DNA of 64,000 bases, taken from positions 1-64,000 of the forward strand of contig MU863942.1 in assembly GCA_033296885.1 (NCBI GenBank), written 5' to 3'. Within the stretch, counting starts at the first letter, position 1. Every line of letters begins with the position of its first letter. Under the pieces are notes generated by a model. The model was not told the DNA's origin. It searched no databases and saw only the letters and a program-made list of their open reading frames with translations. Position numbers and translations under genes: made by a program. Positions 10,193 to 19,710 of the stretch are shown piece after piece. The stretch comes from Triangularia verruculosa. Its lineage: Eukaryota > Ascomycota > Sordariomycetes > Sordariales > Podosporaceae.

Positions 10193-10662
10193 ATGCAGCC
10201 GACGAGGTGCCTGCTCAAGCGCTCGGTCTGGAAAGGTCTGTTACGTCGTTCTGTTCTCGCCTAGCGCCTTGCTGCATTTGCTCTTCATGATAGATTCGCT
10301 GACTGGACCCAGGCCCGCACATCGTCCCGTGAGGTTATTGTTACCCTGCCATATCGAACAACAGCTGACAGGTTCAGACTCCCAATTGTACGTCCCGAAC
10401 CAGGACAAAGGATCGCCCCCATTCGGACCCAGGCTCGGTCAGCCACTATTCTCCCCAACTTCGTGGGGCTCAAGTTTCAGGTGCACAACGGCAAAGTCTA
10501 CCATGATGTGACCATTACCGAAGAGATGGTGGGACACAAGCTCGGCGAGTTTTCTACGTACGAGACACAATATAGAGAGAGCAGAAGCGGAGAAACACGA
10601 GCGCTGACCATCGATTGGACCTTAGGACCCGGAAACCGTTTATTTGGGGCAAGAAGAAATAA
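10193..10662 (+). CDS. RSM19: Mitochondrial small-subunit ribosomal protein uS19m
   Basis: Four exons, 10193-10235, 10313-10328, 10372-10557 and 10626-10662, encode 93 residues, the usual length for this family. Exon 2 is only 16 nt and supplies residues of the segment SVWKGPHIVPFRLPIVRPEP. Skipping it breaks the frame. The core has the uS19 signatures RSATILPNFVGLKFQVHNGK, VTITEEMVGHKLGEFS and a TRKPFIW end. The protein binds the 3' domain of mitochondrial 16S-like rRNA in the small subunit head. A short basic N-terminus can act as the mitochondrial import signal. Introns are 77, 43 and 68 nt; the 43-nt one is near the lower limit for fungi. Confidence 0.9.
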
Positions 10663-11066
10663 GAAGCTGTAAGCCGTTAGGGGCGCCAGGATACCCAGCC
10701 TTAAGGGACTCTGCTGTAAGAATGTGTAGGGGATGTGTACAACGAATGTATAACAAACAGTATCGGACCTCACCGCAGAACAAGTGTCGCAAAGCAAACA
10801 AGTGATATTCCATGCGTTCTAGCAACTGACTGCTAAGCAGTTGCTCCGCTTTCCCGTGTAGAATACAACACCCCAAACCAAAAACGCCTGACCTTCCATT
10901 CCCGCCTTAAACGCCCGTGTTATGTAGCCCCCTTACTGATGTGGGAAACATGATACCGCTGCCTGCACTTGCCCTGCCGACCCGCCCACTGTCTGTTTGC
11001 ATTCATGTTGAGAACTCCGCCTCGCAGTTCCGGAAATGCTGGTCCTGCTTGATGTCCCGTCAAAGC
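10663..11066. other. Convergent 3' region, uS19m / TAF10
   Basis: About 400 bp between two converging genes. I see only presumptive 3' untranslated sequence. Confidence 0.5.
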
Positions 11067-11760
11067 CTAGCGGTAAAACTCGCTCCTCTTCACATTGACC
11101 CCAAATTCACCGACAGCCATACCCAGGTCTTCCATGGTAAGCACTGTTCTGTTCTGCTGACTGCCCTGCCCACCGCCGCCATAGCCTGGCCTCTGTATAC
11201 CCAGAGGCCCGCCCCTGCCCTGATCTTTGGCTCCTGGCTGATTCGCCGGCTGGCCTGGAATGGGAAAACCGGCCGCGGCACCCAGATTACCCATGGGATT
11301 GTTGGCGCTCGTATTGCTAGCGCGGATGCGGCTGTACTGGTAAGCATCGGCAGCAATATCGGCGATGAATTTCTGTGTCGCGAGCGCAAGGAGGCGGGCG
11401 AGCCTTTGGTCGGTTTGTGGTGGAGGAGGAAGGCCGGCGCGGGTCATATAATAGTTGGTTACTGCATCGGGGATCTGTTGGGAAGAGCTGTTAGCGATCA
11501 GAGCGCCGAAACGGAAACAGTGTGCATACAATGGGAGCGTAGTCGTCCATCTTGTTCAGAAATTCCTTGAGGGAGGCATCCTTTCGCAATGGAGTCTTGG
11601 CCTCTGGGAGGGGCGGGACCACGGGCCCTCCATCCAGGGCTCCAACGCCAGCCTCGCCCGCCGTCGTCGCGTTCGCTGCTGGCGGTTGCGTGCCATTGGG
11701 TAGTGCAGACGCGGAGACGCTCTGGTCTGGATTCTCGGTCGGCTGTGTGCCGGTCGCCAT
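11067..11760 (-). CDS. TAF10: Transcription initiation factor TFIID subunit 10 (TAF10)
   Basis: Two exons, 11760-11530 and 11474-11067, with an intron of 55 nt, encode 212 residues. The conserved TAF10 region starts at KDASLKEFLNKMDDYAPIIP and runs through DAVTNYYMTRAG, ATQKFIADIAADAYQY and the C-terminal TMEDLGMAVGEFGVNVKR with a final FYR. This histone-fold protein is shared by TFIID and SAGA and acts in the nucleus in RNA polymerase II initiation. Two parts are fungal additions: a Ala/Pro/Thr-rich N-terminus of about 65 residues, and a Gly/Gln-rich insert between the two halves of the histone fold. The intron sits exactly after the YAPI codon. Confidence 0.92.
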
Positions 11761-12258
11761 CTTCAATCGTGAGGCGTGTCCGTACCAGAGTGTTGTGGGA
11801 TGATGCAATCTCGATATGGTGGAAGTCGATACGGTTGGAAGCGCGCGATGGGCAAAGGCGCGGCCGAGTGGTATAATTACCGTCAGTATTTCCGTGCCCT
11901 GCTTTCTGTGCGGAAAGCCAGAAAAATGTCCGGTACTCTCTGACTTTGATTTGGTGGTGATTGTAGTTGGATTGATGGTCAGAAGTGGTTCCAGGCTGGC
12001 AAGAAGGAAGGTGCTGTTACAGAGCACAGTGTCTGATGGCGAGTTCATACCGTGTGCGCACACTGTGTTTCTCCCCCTTCGCCAACTGACGCACCCAAAA
12101 TATGAACATTTACATGCAGCTCATAGGAAAGGGCCAAAAGGTATTGTATTATTCACTTGGTTCATAGAGTAGACTAACATATAGATATAGCATGTCCCAT
12201 TCATGGATGTACTTCCACCCACGCATCGCTCATGGAGAGCAACATTACCACTTCTCAA
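11761..12258. other. TAF10 promoter and MRE11 3' region
   Basis: About 500 bp between two genes transcribed leftward. It should hold the MRE11 terminator and TAF10 leader. No distinctive motif seen. Confidence 0.5.
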
Positions 12259-14546
12259 TCAGCGTCGCTTGGCTCTCTTGGTGGGCATGGTTTCAAACGC
12301 ATCGTCGTCCTCAGAAATCTCATCATCACTGATCTCGATCGCCTTTTGCGTCGCTTTGGTCGATCTCTGCGACTGCGAGGCAAAGTTGAGCGTTGTTTGT
12401 CGAGTGCTTTTGGCTGCCCCCCGGGTTGCCCGCGTCGGTGGTGGAGGTGGCTCGAAATCATCATCTTCCATGATCACGTCTTCTTCTTCCTCGTCGCTAT
12501 CTTCAAAAGGATTCGGCTTCTTTCGGCCCCGTGCAGGTGCCTTCTTGGTCGCTGCCACCTTCTTGACTGGTGCTGCTTTCTTTGCTGGCGCCGCAGCAGT
12601 CTTTCGTCCTCTGGCTCCTCGCTTTAGTTGCGCCGCAACCACCTCCTCCAACATCTCCTCATCCTCATCACTGAAGACAACGCCAGAAGCTGGTCGAGCG
12701 CTGCCTCGGCTTTTGGAAGCTGCCGGTGGTGGGGATTTTGCCACCTCTTCAAGCGCTTGCGGTTGCGCATGCCAGTGGCCGTCCATATCTGAATCCCAGT
12801 TATCAGGCCTGGGCTTGAACGTTCTCCTGCGCTGTGCTTGCTTCTTCTGGCCGATGACGAAGTCCTTCTCCATGACTTTTCTGTATTCTTCGATTTGTGC
12901 TTCCAAGTCGTCAGTCACCTTGTCGTCATCCAGCTGGAGCAGCCCCTTGACCTGGGTGGAGAGTGACTCGAGCAGAAACATCTCCACGGCATGCTTGTCG
13001 TCTTTGTTTACAAACTGATTGACGGCGTCCCCGAACGGTGCCTGTGGCAGAATCTTCAAGGACTGCTGGGCAAAGTATTCTTGCACAAGAGTGTCGACCT
13101 TGATAGTGTCAACCGATTCGAGCGCCTCTGCAACGCCTTCTCGCAGCTCTTTTGAGTCGTTGGGTATTTTCCCTACGCCTTGGTTAGCTTGCTGTACGCC
13201 CACTTCTCTCCAGCGCTTCCACTTACTCATGACTGACGTCTTCTTTCGGTAAAAGTACACGACGTCATTCTGATTCGCTACCCTGTTGGCAAATCTGTTG
13301 GAGAAGCGTTGGGGGTTTTCCACATCGAACTTGGAACCTTCTGGGGCCGTGTATTCCACCTTGAGTCGGATCAGCGGCAGCGGCGCTTGCTCATCTCCAG
13401 TAGCATTGCCGCCGTGGGTGGATTCCCACATGGCATGAGCTTCCTGGATCATCTCCTCAACAATCGTCATAAGCCGCTTGGTGACTTCTTGGCGGTTGTC
13501 CTGTTTCTTCTCGAGCCCCTTGAACCGCTTGTCTGAGGCCAACACAATCTCTCTAGTTACAAATGGCCGAACCGTCCTCAACGGTATCTTGTCCACTGTG
13601 AACCTTTTGCCAGTAATATTGAGAATCGCAACCTGCTTTGTCACTGCCTCGCCTTCAACGAGAGAAGTGGCTATGGAGGAACCGGGCTGAATGACATGAA
13701 AGTTGGTAATATCGTTCTTGATGGGATCAACCAGACATTCATGTTCATGCCCCCAAATCACAAGATCCAGAAACTCGGGCAGCATATTCTCCGACACATA
13801 GCTAGTGGGCGTGTGTGCGTAGTGGTTTTGATGAAGTGTCAACAGGTTGAAGAAGTCGTTCTTCTGTTGGCCTGGCCGGTAGAAGTGGACCCTGTTGTCT
13901 CGGAACGTCCTGTGCATACGCTCATCACGAACATTGCTCAGCCCATAGAGAGCCAGCTTGGTCTCCCCCTTTTGTAAAAGAACCGGTTTGACGCGGATGT
14001 TGTCCGCTTCGGGCACGCGGCCGAAGTAGTTGACAAGCCCGGCGGCCTGTAGCAGATCGAGAGAACAGTAATGACCATCGCCACTAGGATCATCGTGGTT
14101 TCCATGAATCGAGAAAACGGGAATAGAGATGTTGATGTCGGGGTCCTGGTAGTTGACGCAGTCGGTTGACCCACCAAAGACCTCTTGGGGGTCACTGAGA
14201 AACTCCAGCTCGCAGGGCTTCATTCCCAGACAGTTCTTTCGAAGGGACTGTATAACTTGGTACATGGACTTTCGCGATGGCTTGTTATCGTGGAAGAGAT
14301 CACCTCCAAGAAGCACCATGTCGACATCTTCGGTCTTTGCTATTTGCATCACCTCGTCAAAGGTTCGCCAGCTATCGTCTTTCCGGATAGGATCTCGCTC
14401 AGCGTAGCCTACATGATTATCCGTCGACACTAATATGCGAATGGTATCTTCTTCTGCTGAAGTGATGGCAGGCTCATATTAGCAAACAACTGGGTTGGGT
14501 CTTGAAGAGAAACACACCAGAGCGACCTACCTAAAGCTTGTGCCAT
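12259..14546 (-). CDS. MRE11: Double-strand-break repair nuclease MRE11
   Basis: Exons 14546-14531, 14456-13227 and 13172-12259 encode 719 residues, the normal fungal length. The first exon is a 16-nt ATG-bearing exon, so the conserved N-terminus continues across it into TIRILVSTDNHVGY. The phosphoesterase motifs are all present: TDNHVG, LLGGDLFHDN, HGNHDDP and a later WGHEHE. The capping domain follows, then a low-complexity C-terminus alternating acidic runs with Lys/Ala/Arg-rich tracts and ending KRAKRR. With RAD50 and NBS1/XRS2 the protein resects DNA ends and acts in meiosis and telomere upkeep. The 54-nt second intron is a multiple of three with no stop, so an unspliced form would add 18 residues. 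Confidence 0.93.
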
Positions 14547-15591
14547 CTTGGAGGCCTGATGGCTACCGAGTCCAGCAGTGATAGAGAAGATGAGATTGTA
14601 TTTAACCCAAGGTCAAATGCGCTTCCACCAAGGAGATTTGGATGTTGGATGCTGGAGTCTTTTGGGCAGCTGTTGGGTTGTCTTTGTTGCGGCCCTGAAG
14701 TTTCGGTGCTTCAGCTGCTTCAGCTGCTTCCTGCCGATAGACACAGGGCAGTTTGAGGTTAGCCGTCGCGTTCTGTGTGAACGCGACTGGTGCACGCGGT
14801 CACGAGTGTAGACCCACTTTTAATTAGGTGGGTGCGTGGTGGGGTGCTTCAGCCTCTTGTGCAGGGCATTGAGTGCTGTGTGGCGCTGTTGGAGGGGCTC
14901 AAAAGGTACAAGGTACCTCTATGCACGGAGTTAAGGTCTCTGCAGCATTGTTTTACAGGGATGCAGATGAAGCCCCCGGAAGCCATGACAACATCGCCGA
15001 AGCCGAAGCTGAGTCTCTTCGAGAGATGATGGCAGATGCCCCCAACCTCAACCGTACCACCCGTCGCACCCGCCTATTCGATCGGGCGGCCGACAGGCCT
15101 TCCGCAACAGGCATTCCCAGCAGCAGAGCCGCAGGAACTGTCTTCACATCTGAACGACAAATCAGAGCACCCCCTATTCCGACTTGTAAGTCACCTCATC
15201 CCATAGAACGGTATCCCATAGAACGGTGCTCCAGCCGCCTCCTTTTCCTTCAAATTCTCCCATTTCGTCTGGATCTTTGTATTTTCTCGGCGCTCGCATC
15301 TGTCCCACCACGTTTCTTTTACAACATGCCCCTCGCCATCAGTCTGTTGCTTCCCTTCTCGGAGCTTTTGCTCGCTGCCTTCCTCGCCCCTCCTTCCTAC
15401 TTCCTCCTCGCCTTCTTCTTGCTTCCCACCACTGCTTGTTCTTGGTGGTCACTTTCGAAGCGAAGGCTCATCTCTCCTCTACCTTCGTTTCCTTTCCTCG
15501 TTCTTCACCCTTCGACTTTCTCTTTACGGCTTGTATTGCTCCTTCTTGTTCCATATTCTCCGGGGCGGGATATATTCATTCCCACAAGGAA
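14547..15591. other. Divergent promoter region, MRE11 / APC10
   Basis: About 1 kb. The part next to APC10 (15230-15590) is strongly C/T-rich, common in fungal leaders. A tandem 15-bp repeat lies at 15198-15227. An open frame in phase with APC10 extends upstream to 15226, but it is hydrophobic low-complexity sequence and is taken as leader. Confidence 0.5.
15198..15227 (+). repeat. Tandem 15-bp repeat in APC10 upstream region
   Basis: ATCCCATAGAACGGT occurs twice without a gap. It lies 365 bp upstream of the chosen APC10 start. Role unknown. Confidence 0.85.
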
Positions 15592-16916
15592 ATGATCCGC
15601 AACCGGGTTCGCCATGCTGCAGTGCAGCGGAAGCGGCGTGTGCTTGGAGAACTGGATACCAATCACGACCTCAAGCTTTCTCGCCGCGGTCCCATCAAGC
15701 GGGCTCCCATCACCTTCGATAAGGAGAACGAGCTTGCTGTTCTGGAGGGTGTGCGACGCGGCATCTACGACATGACTGAGGTGTTGGCTTTAACTAACTA
15801 TCAGGGTACTTCTCCGACAGCCACGGCCGGAAGCACTTGGACACTACTTCCTTCTCATATCCAAGCTCAGCCTCTGTCTTCTCTTGCCCCTTCTTACGAG
15901 GACTTCCCCGAGGAAACCGAGCAAGTCGGTATGGAATATCACGAAGCTCAAGACCAGGTTGCGGCAGTCCAGGAGCCCGAAGTTCAGTTTGAAGAGGAAC
16001 CGGAGGACGAGCCAGAGGGGGAGTTTGAACAAGAGGAGTTGGAGCCGGAGGACAGCGACCCTAATGCCTACGAGTATAGAGCGCCTCGTGATGATGAGTC
16101 ATACTATAGCGACGAGTACATGGATGAGGACGACTTTGACGATGGGCAGGAGCAAGACGGTTCCGACCAGCCTCAGGAACCTCCGTTCGATCCCGCTGCT
16201 CTTGGCTTGAAAGAGATCAACAACCTCGCTCATTTTGGAGTCAGCAGCCACAAGCCTGGAAATGGAGTTGATGAGCTTCTTAGCGACGACACAGACAAGT
16301 ACTGGCAGTAAGTCAAAAAAAAATTTGATCGAAAATCGCGGTGTCACCAGGGTGCTGACCAAGCTCTAGGTCGGACGGCCAGCAGCCTCACCTTCTCACG
16401 ATGCACTTTGTGCGCCGTGTGGAGATCCGTGCCATTCGGTTCTATGTTGACTACACTCAAGACGAGTCATACACTCCCACCAACATTGTCTTCTACGCGG
16501 GAACCAGCCCCCACGACCTCATTCAGTTTGCCGAGGTGCCTCTGGTCAATCCGGTCGGTTGGCAAAACGTTCCCATCAGTGATGCCGGCGGCGGCCATGA
16601 CGGGCATTCGCTGTGCTGTTGGGTAGTGCAGATGCATGTGAAGGAAAACCACCAGAATGGCAAAGACACTCACATCCGTGGCATCAAGATTTATGGCCTC
16701 GATGAAAACTTGGTGGGAGGCCCGGCGCCAGAGCACACCCAGGAACCGGCCATCAGTCTTGCCCGCCCTTCCGATCAAGCCACATTGCAAGATTTGGCGG
16801 TGGATGAGGACAGAACCCTCGAGGAGCTTCTCGAATCAATCGATCGATACCCTCTTTCTGGTGATGGAAGCTTCTCAAACTTTCCCGACTTCATGCGGGA
16901 ACCCGAGATTCGCTGA
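15592..16916 (+). CDS. APC10: Anaphase-promoting complex subunit 10 (APC10/DOC1)
   Basis: Exons 15592-16307 and 16370-16916 encode 420 residues. The DOC domain begins around residue 205 with NNLAHFGVSSHKPGNGVDEL, crosses the intron at DKYWQ/SDGQQPHLL, and contains RAIRFYVDYTQDESYTPTNI. DOC domains of APC10 help recruit D-box substrates to the ubiquitin ligase that drives exit from mitosis. About 200 residues precede the domain; they include a basic start and a strongly acidic Glu/Asp-rich stretch (about residues 105-195), longer than yeast DOC1 has. The start at 15592 was preferred over an in-frame ATG at 15226 because the upstream part is pyrimidine-rich leader-like sequence. A C-terminal Ile-Arg is present, as in APC10 tails that bind APC3. 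Confidence 0.88.
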
Positions 16917-17740
16917 AGGACCACTCAGCCCTTAGATTTCTTGTCACGGATGATGTTACACATGAGGCGCTGGGATAGGTGGCTTTGACAACACGACTGG
17001 ATGAGTTTTGCATGGGTATGGCGTTCGGTGGACGACGAAATGCAGTGTCTTTGAGTTGGGATTACATGATGGTAGATACCCGGTTTGCTTTGGGCATGGT
17101 AGTTCATTGGGAGTGGACGAGAGTGACGGTCTATTGGCACGAGCTGTGGTGGTCAAGAGTGTTGGTGCTTTTCGCAGCTCTTGCGGACGAAGTGGCCATG
17201 AACAGTGGCTATGAGAGAAAATTAAACTTGTTTGCTATCTACACCTTGCACTGGCACATCATTGAAAGCGGGCACGGGGACCATGACTTCTACATAACCA
17301 ACTCCATTTCAACAATGCCACATTATTGGCGGCCGATAAACGTTGGCAGCTCCCTGATTTACATTACGATGTTTACAAAACAATGCCCGCCAGTTTTAAT
17401 TCCTCTGGTGCAAGCATATCCCGGCCTCCCTAGCAGTCCATTTGCAAGCAGCCAGGCCATGATCAACTGCGATAAAACACAACCTTCTTGACCATTCCTG
17501 CAATCCAAATGACGTCGAAATTCCATGGCATCGACAGACATGAGGGGTTCGACGGGAGGTTCTCACGACCCAAATATATCGCACATAAGCTAAGCCGGCT
17601 CATCAACTCCGCTTCCCCCGCTGCCCCGCCCCCGCTGCACAAGCAGGAAGCTACACCACAGCAGCTATGCCAGCTCTGCAAAGGTAGTGAGCGGGCCATG
17701 ATCACAAACCAAGCATAGCTCAATCAAATCAATCCAAGCT
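16917..17740. other. Intergenic region, APC10 3' / POF1-like 5'
   Basis: About 820 bp. A 170-codon open frame at 16979-17491 is Trp- and His-rich with no recognisable domain and starts in the APC10 3' region; I treat it as chance. A C/G-rich tract lies around 17610-17640. Confidence 0.45.
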
Positions 17741-18850
17741 ATGTCCTCTTTCTTAGACGAGTCTCTAACGGGTGGCTGTCAACCAATGCGTCCGCAGTTA
17801 TCATCTTCCGCCCGTGCCCTCACGACCTTCTTCACCCAAGCACTCGCCTCTTTTAGAGCCACCTCTTCCAAGTTTGAAGTCATTTGCACGGTACCACAAA
17901 GTTCCGTTGATACAAGGGAGAACGATGGTCGTCCGACACTCCCAAGGCCCCTCCCTCCCCGCACTAGGCCAAGTACCTTAGTTATCCTCGACTCGTCCTT
18001 CAACCCTCCAACACGGGCTCATCTGCGGATGGCTACATCGGCTATTCCACCTCAAGCCCAAGAACCAGAAACTTCACAGCCTAGACAGAAAGATGCAGAG
18101 GAAACCGGCGGCAGAGCCGAAGCAGCCAGGTTATTATTGTTGCTGTCAGTCAACAACGCTGACAAGGCTCCGAAGCCTGCTCTTTTTCACCACCGGCTTC
18201 TACTGATGTGGGCCTTTGCCCAAGACGTCCAGTCCTTTTTGAAGAAAGAAGATAAGCCGGAGATCAGCGTCGACATCGGACTTTTGACCTTGCCGTTTTT
18301 CCACGAAAAGAGCGAGGCGATCGACCAGGCTGAGTTTTACCGCCACGGTTCGAAGGAAGGGAGAATGGAGCAGATCATGTTGGTGGGCTATGATACATTG
18401 ATACGGGTGTTCAACCCCAAGTATTACGGACCTGTGATGGCCTCTGAGTCTGATGGGCCTTTGAACACGAGCATACCGACAACCAAACAAGAAGAGACCA
18501 AGACGCCTATGCAGATGGCACTTGGGCCGCTGTTTCAAAGAGCTAGGTTGAGGGTAACGATGCGGACAGATGATGAGTGGGGTGGGAAGGACGAGCAGCT
18601 GAGGTACCTGCAGAGCCTGATATGTGGTGATGACAATCAGGGAGGGGCGCCGGGGCTCGGGAGGATCGGTGGGAGCAAGGAGTGGGCAGGGAGAATCGAG
18701 ATGGTAGAGGGAAGACAAGCGGGAAGTGAAGTGATCAGTAGTACGTATGCACGGGCTGCTGCCAAGGACGGCGATGAAGAGAGGCTAGAGAGGATGGTCA
18801 GCGACAGAGTGAGGTGCTGGATTGAGGAGGAGAGCTTGTATCAAGAATAG
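17741..18850 (+). CDS. POF1: POF1-type nicotinamide-nucleotide adenylyltransferase-like protein
   Basis: A single exon of 369 residues. The nucleotidyltransferase core begins with LVILDSSFNPPTRAHLRMA (about residue 80), whose N-x4-H pattern is the ATP-binding HxGH-type motif. VNNADKAPKPALFHHRLLLM, a DTLIRVFNPKYYG segment and a late ISSTYARAAA segment follow; the last corresponds to the second phosphate-binding motif. Family knowledge places it with yeast Pof1, a cytosolic NMNAT-like ATPase linked to protein quality control; a true NMNAT activity is not proven by the sequence. An internal ATG at 17786 could be the real start, since residues 1-15 show nothing conserved. Confidence 0.75.
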   Translation: MSSFLDESLTGGCQPMRPQLSSSARALTTFFTQALASFRATSSKFEVICTVPQSSVDTRENDGRPTLPRPLPPRTRPSTLVILDSSFNPPTRAHLRMATSAIPPQAQEPETSQPRQKDAEETGGRAEAARLLLLLSVNNADKAPKPALFHHRLLLMWAFAQDVQSFLKKEDKPEISVDIGLLTLPFFHEKSEAIDQAEFYRHGSKEGRMEQIMLVGYDTLIRVFNPKYYGPVMASESDGPLNTSIPTTKQEETKTPMQMALGPLFQRARLRVTMRTDDEWGGKDEQLRYLQSLICGDDNQGGAPGLGRIGGSKEWAGRIEMVEGRQAGSEVISSTYARAAAKDGDEERLERMVSDRVRCWIEEESLYQE

Positions 18851-19710
18851 ATTGTGCAACTGCTAATGAAGGCACGTGGTCATAGCCCACAGACGAATAT
18901 GTTGACGTAGGAAAACGGCTACAATGGCATCAAAAGGCAAATAAAAAGCCGGAATACCACATCCAACGCACCAAATTGAGGCCAAACCCAGAGTTGTCGT
19001 GGACAAAACATGAGAAAGATTTGCGCAGCAGCAGAAATTTTGGCGGTGTGATGCGGCAGAGTGGTTTGTGAGTAGCCAGGCCCCACTTGGCTTCCAAAAT
19101 TCTCCATTGTGGGGACGTGGCCTGTGCGAGCGAGTGCAATTTTGCATGCGTGCACTGGCCAAGTGAGACGGGTATATATTGAGAGCTCCCCTCCCACCAT
19201 TTCCATTTTCTTTTCTCTTTTTTTCTTCATGTCGACAATACTTCAGAGAATCATTTCTATAGTAGTCGTCCTCTTTTGTGTTCCCTAAAGGAGCCACAGA
19301 TCCCACCCGGGTTGATGAACGATATCCTCGGCGCCCAACAGTGAGAAGCCTTTTTACTCTCGACCTGCCTGCAAAGGTGGCGGTCGCTGGCCTTGTGCTG
19401 CGGCTGTATAGAGAGTGGCGATGATCTGTACCCCGATTTCTCGAGGTCTTGCCTTCGGGCGCTTGAGCGGGGTGGGTGTCGATGGAAGTCTGACCGGCCA
19501 TCTTTTTTCTTTTTTCATTGTGCTCTTGGGCTTGCTCAGGACTCGAGGAAGAAAGTCGCGATCACCGTACGTGTGAAGATTGACGCAGATTGACGTCGTA
19601 TCGCGACACCAAAAGCGCGACGTGTTTCGCCTGGATCGATTCCTCAGACTCAGCCGCATCAATCCAAACATGTACCTCGCTGCGTCCCGGTCGCACCACC
19701 ACACCCACAT
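18851..19710. other. Convergent intergenic region, POF1-like / subtilase
   Basis: About 860 bp between converging genes. Frames on the minus strand here are short and lack domains. I see nothing else. Confidence 0.45.

Noticed and set aside
15226..15591. In-frame N-terminal extension of APC10
   Set aside because: Pyrimidine-rich, hydrophobic low-complexity sequence without conservation; ATG at 15592 begins a basic, protein-like segment.
16979..17491. 170-codon open frame between APC10 and the POF1-like gene
   Set aside because: No domain, odd Trp/His composition, lies in the APC10 3' region; no splice partners.
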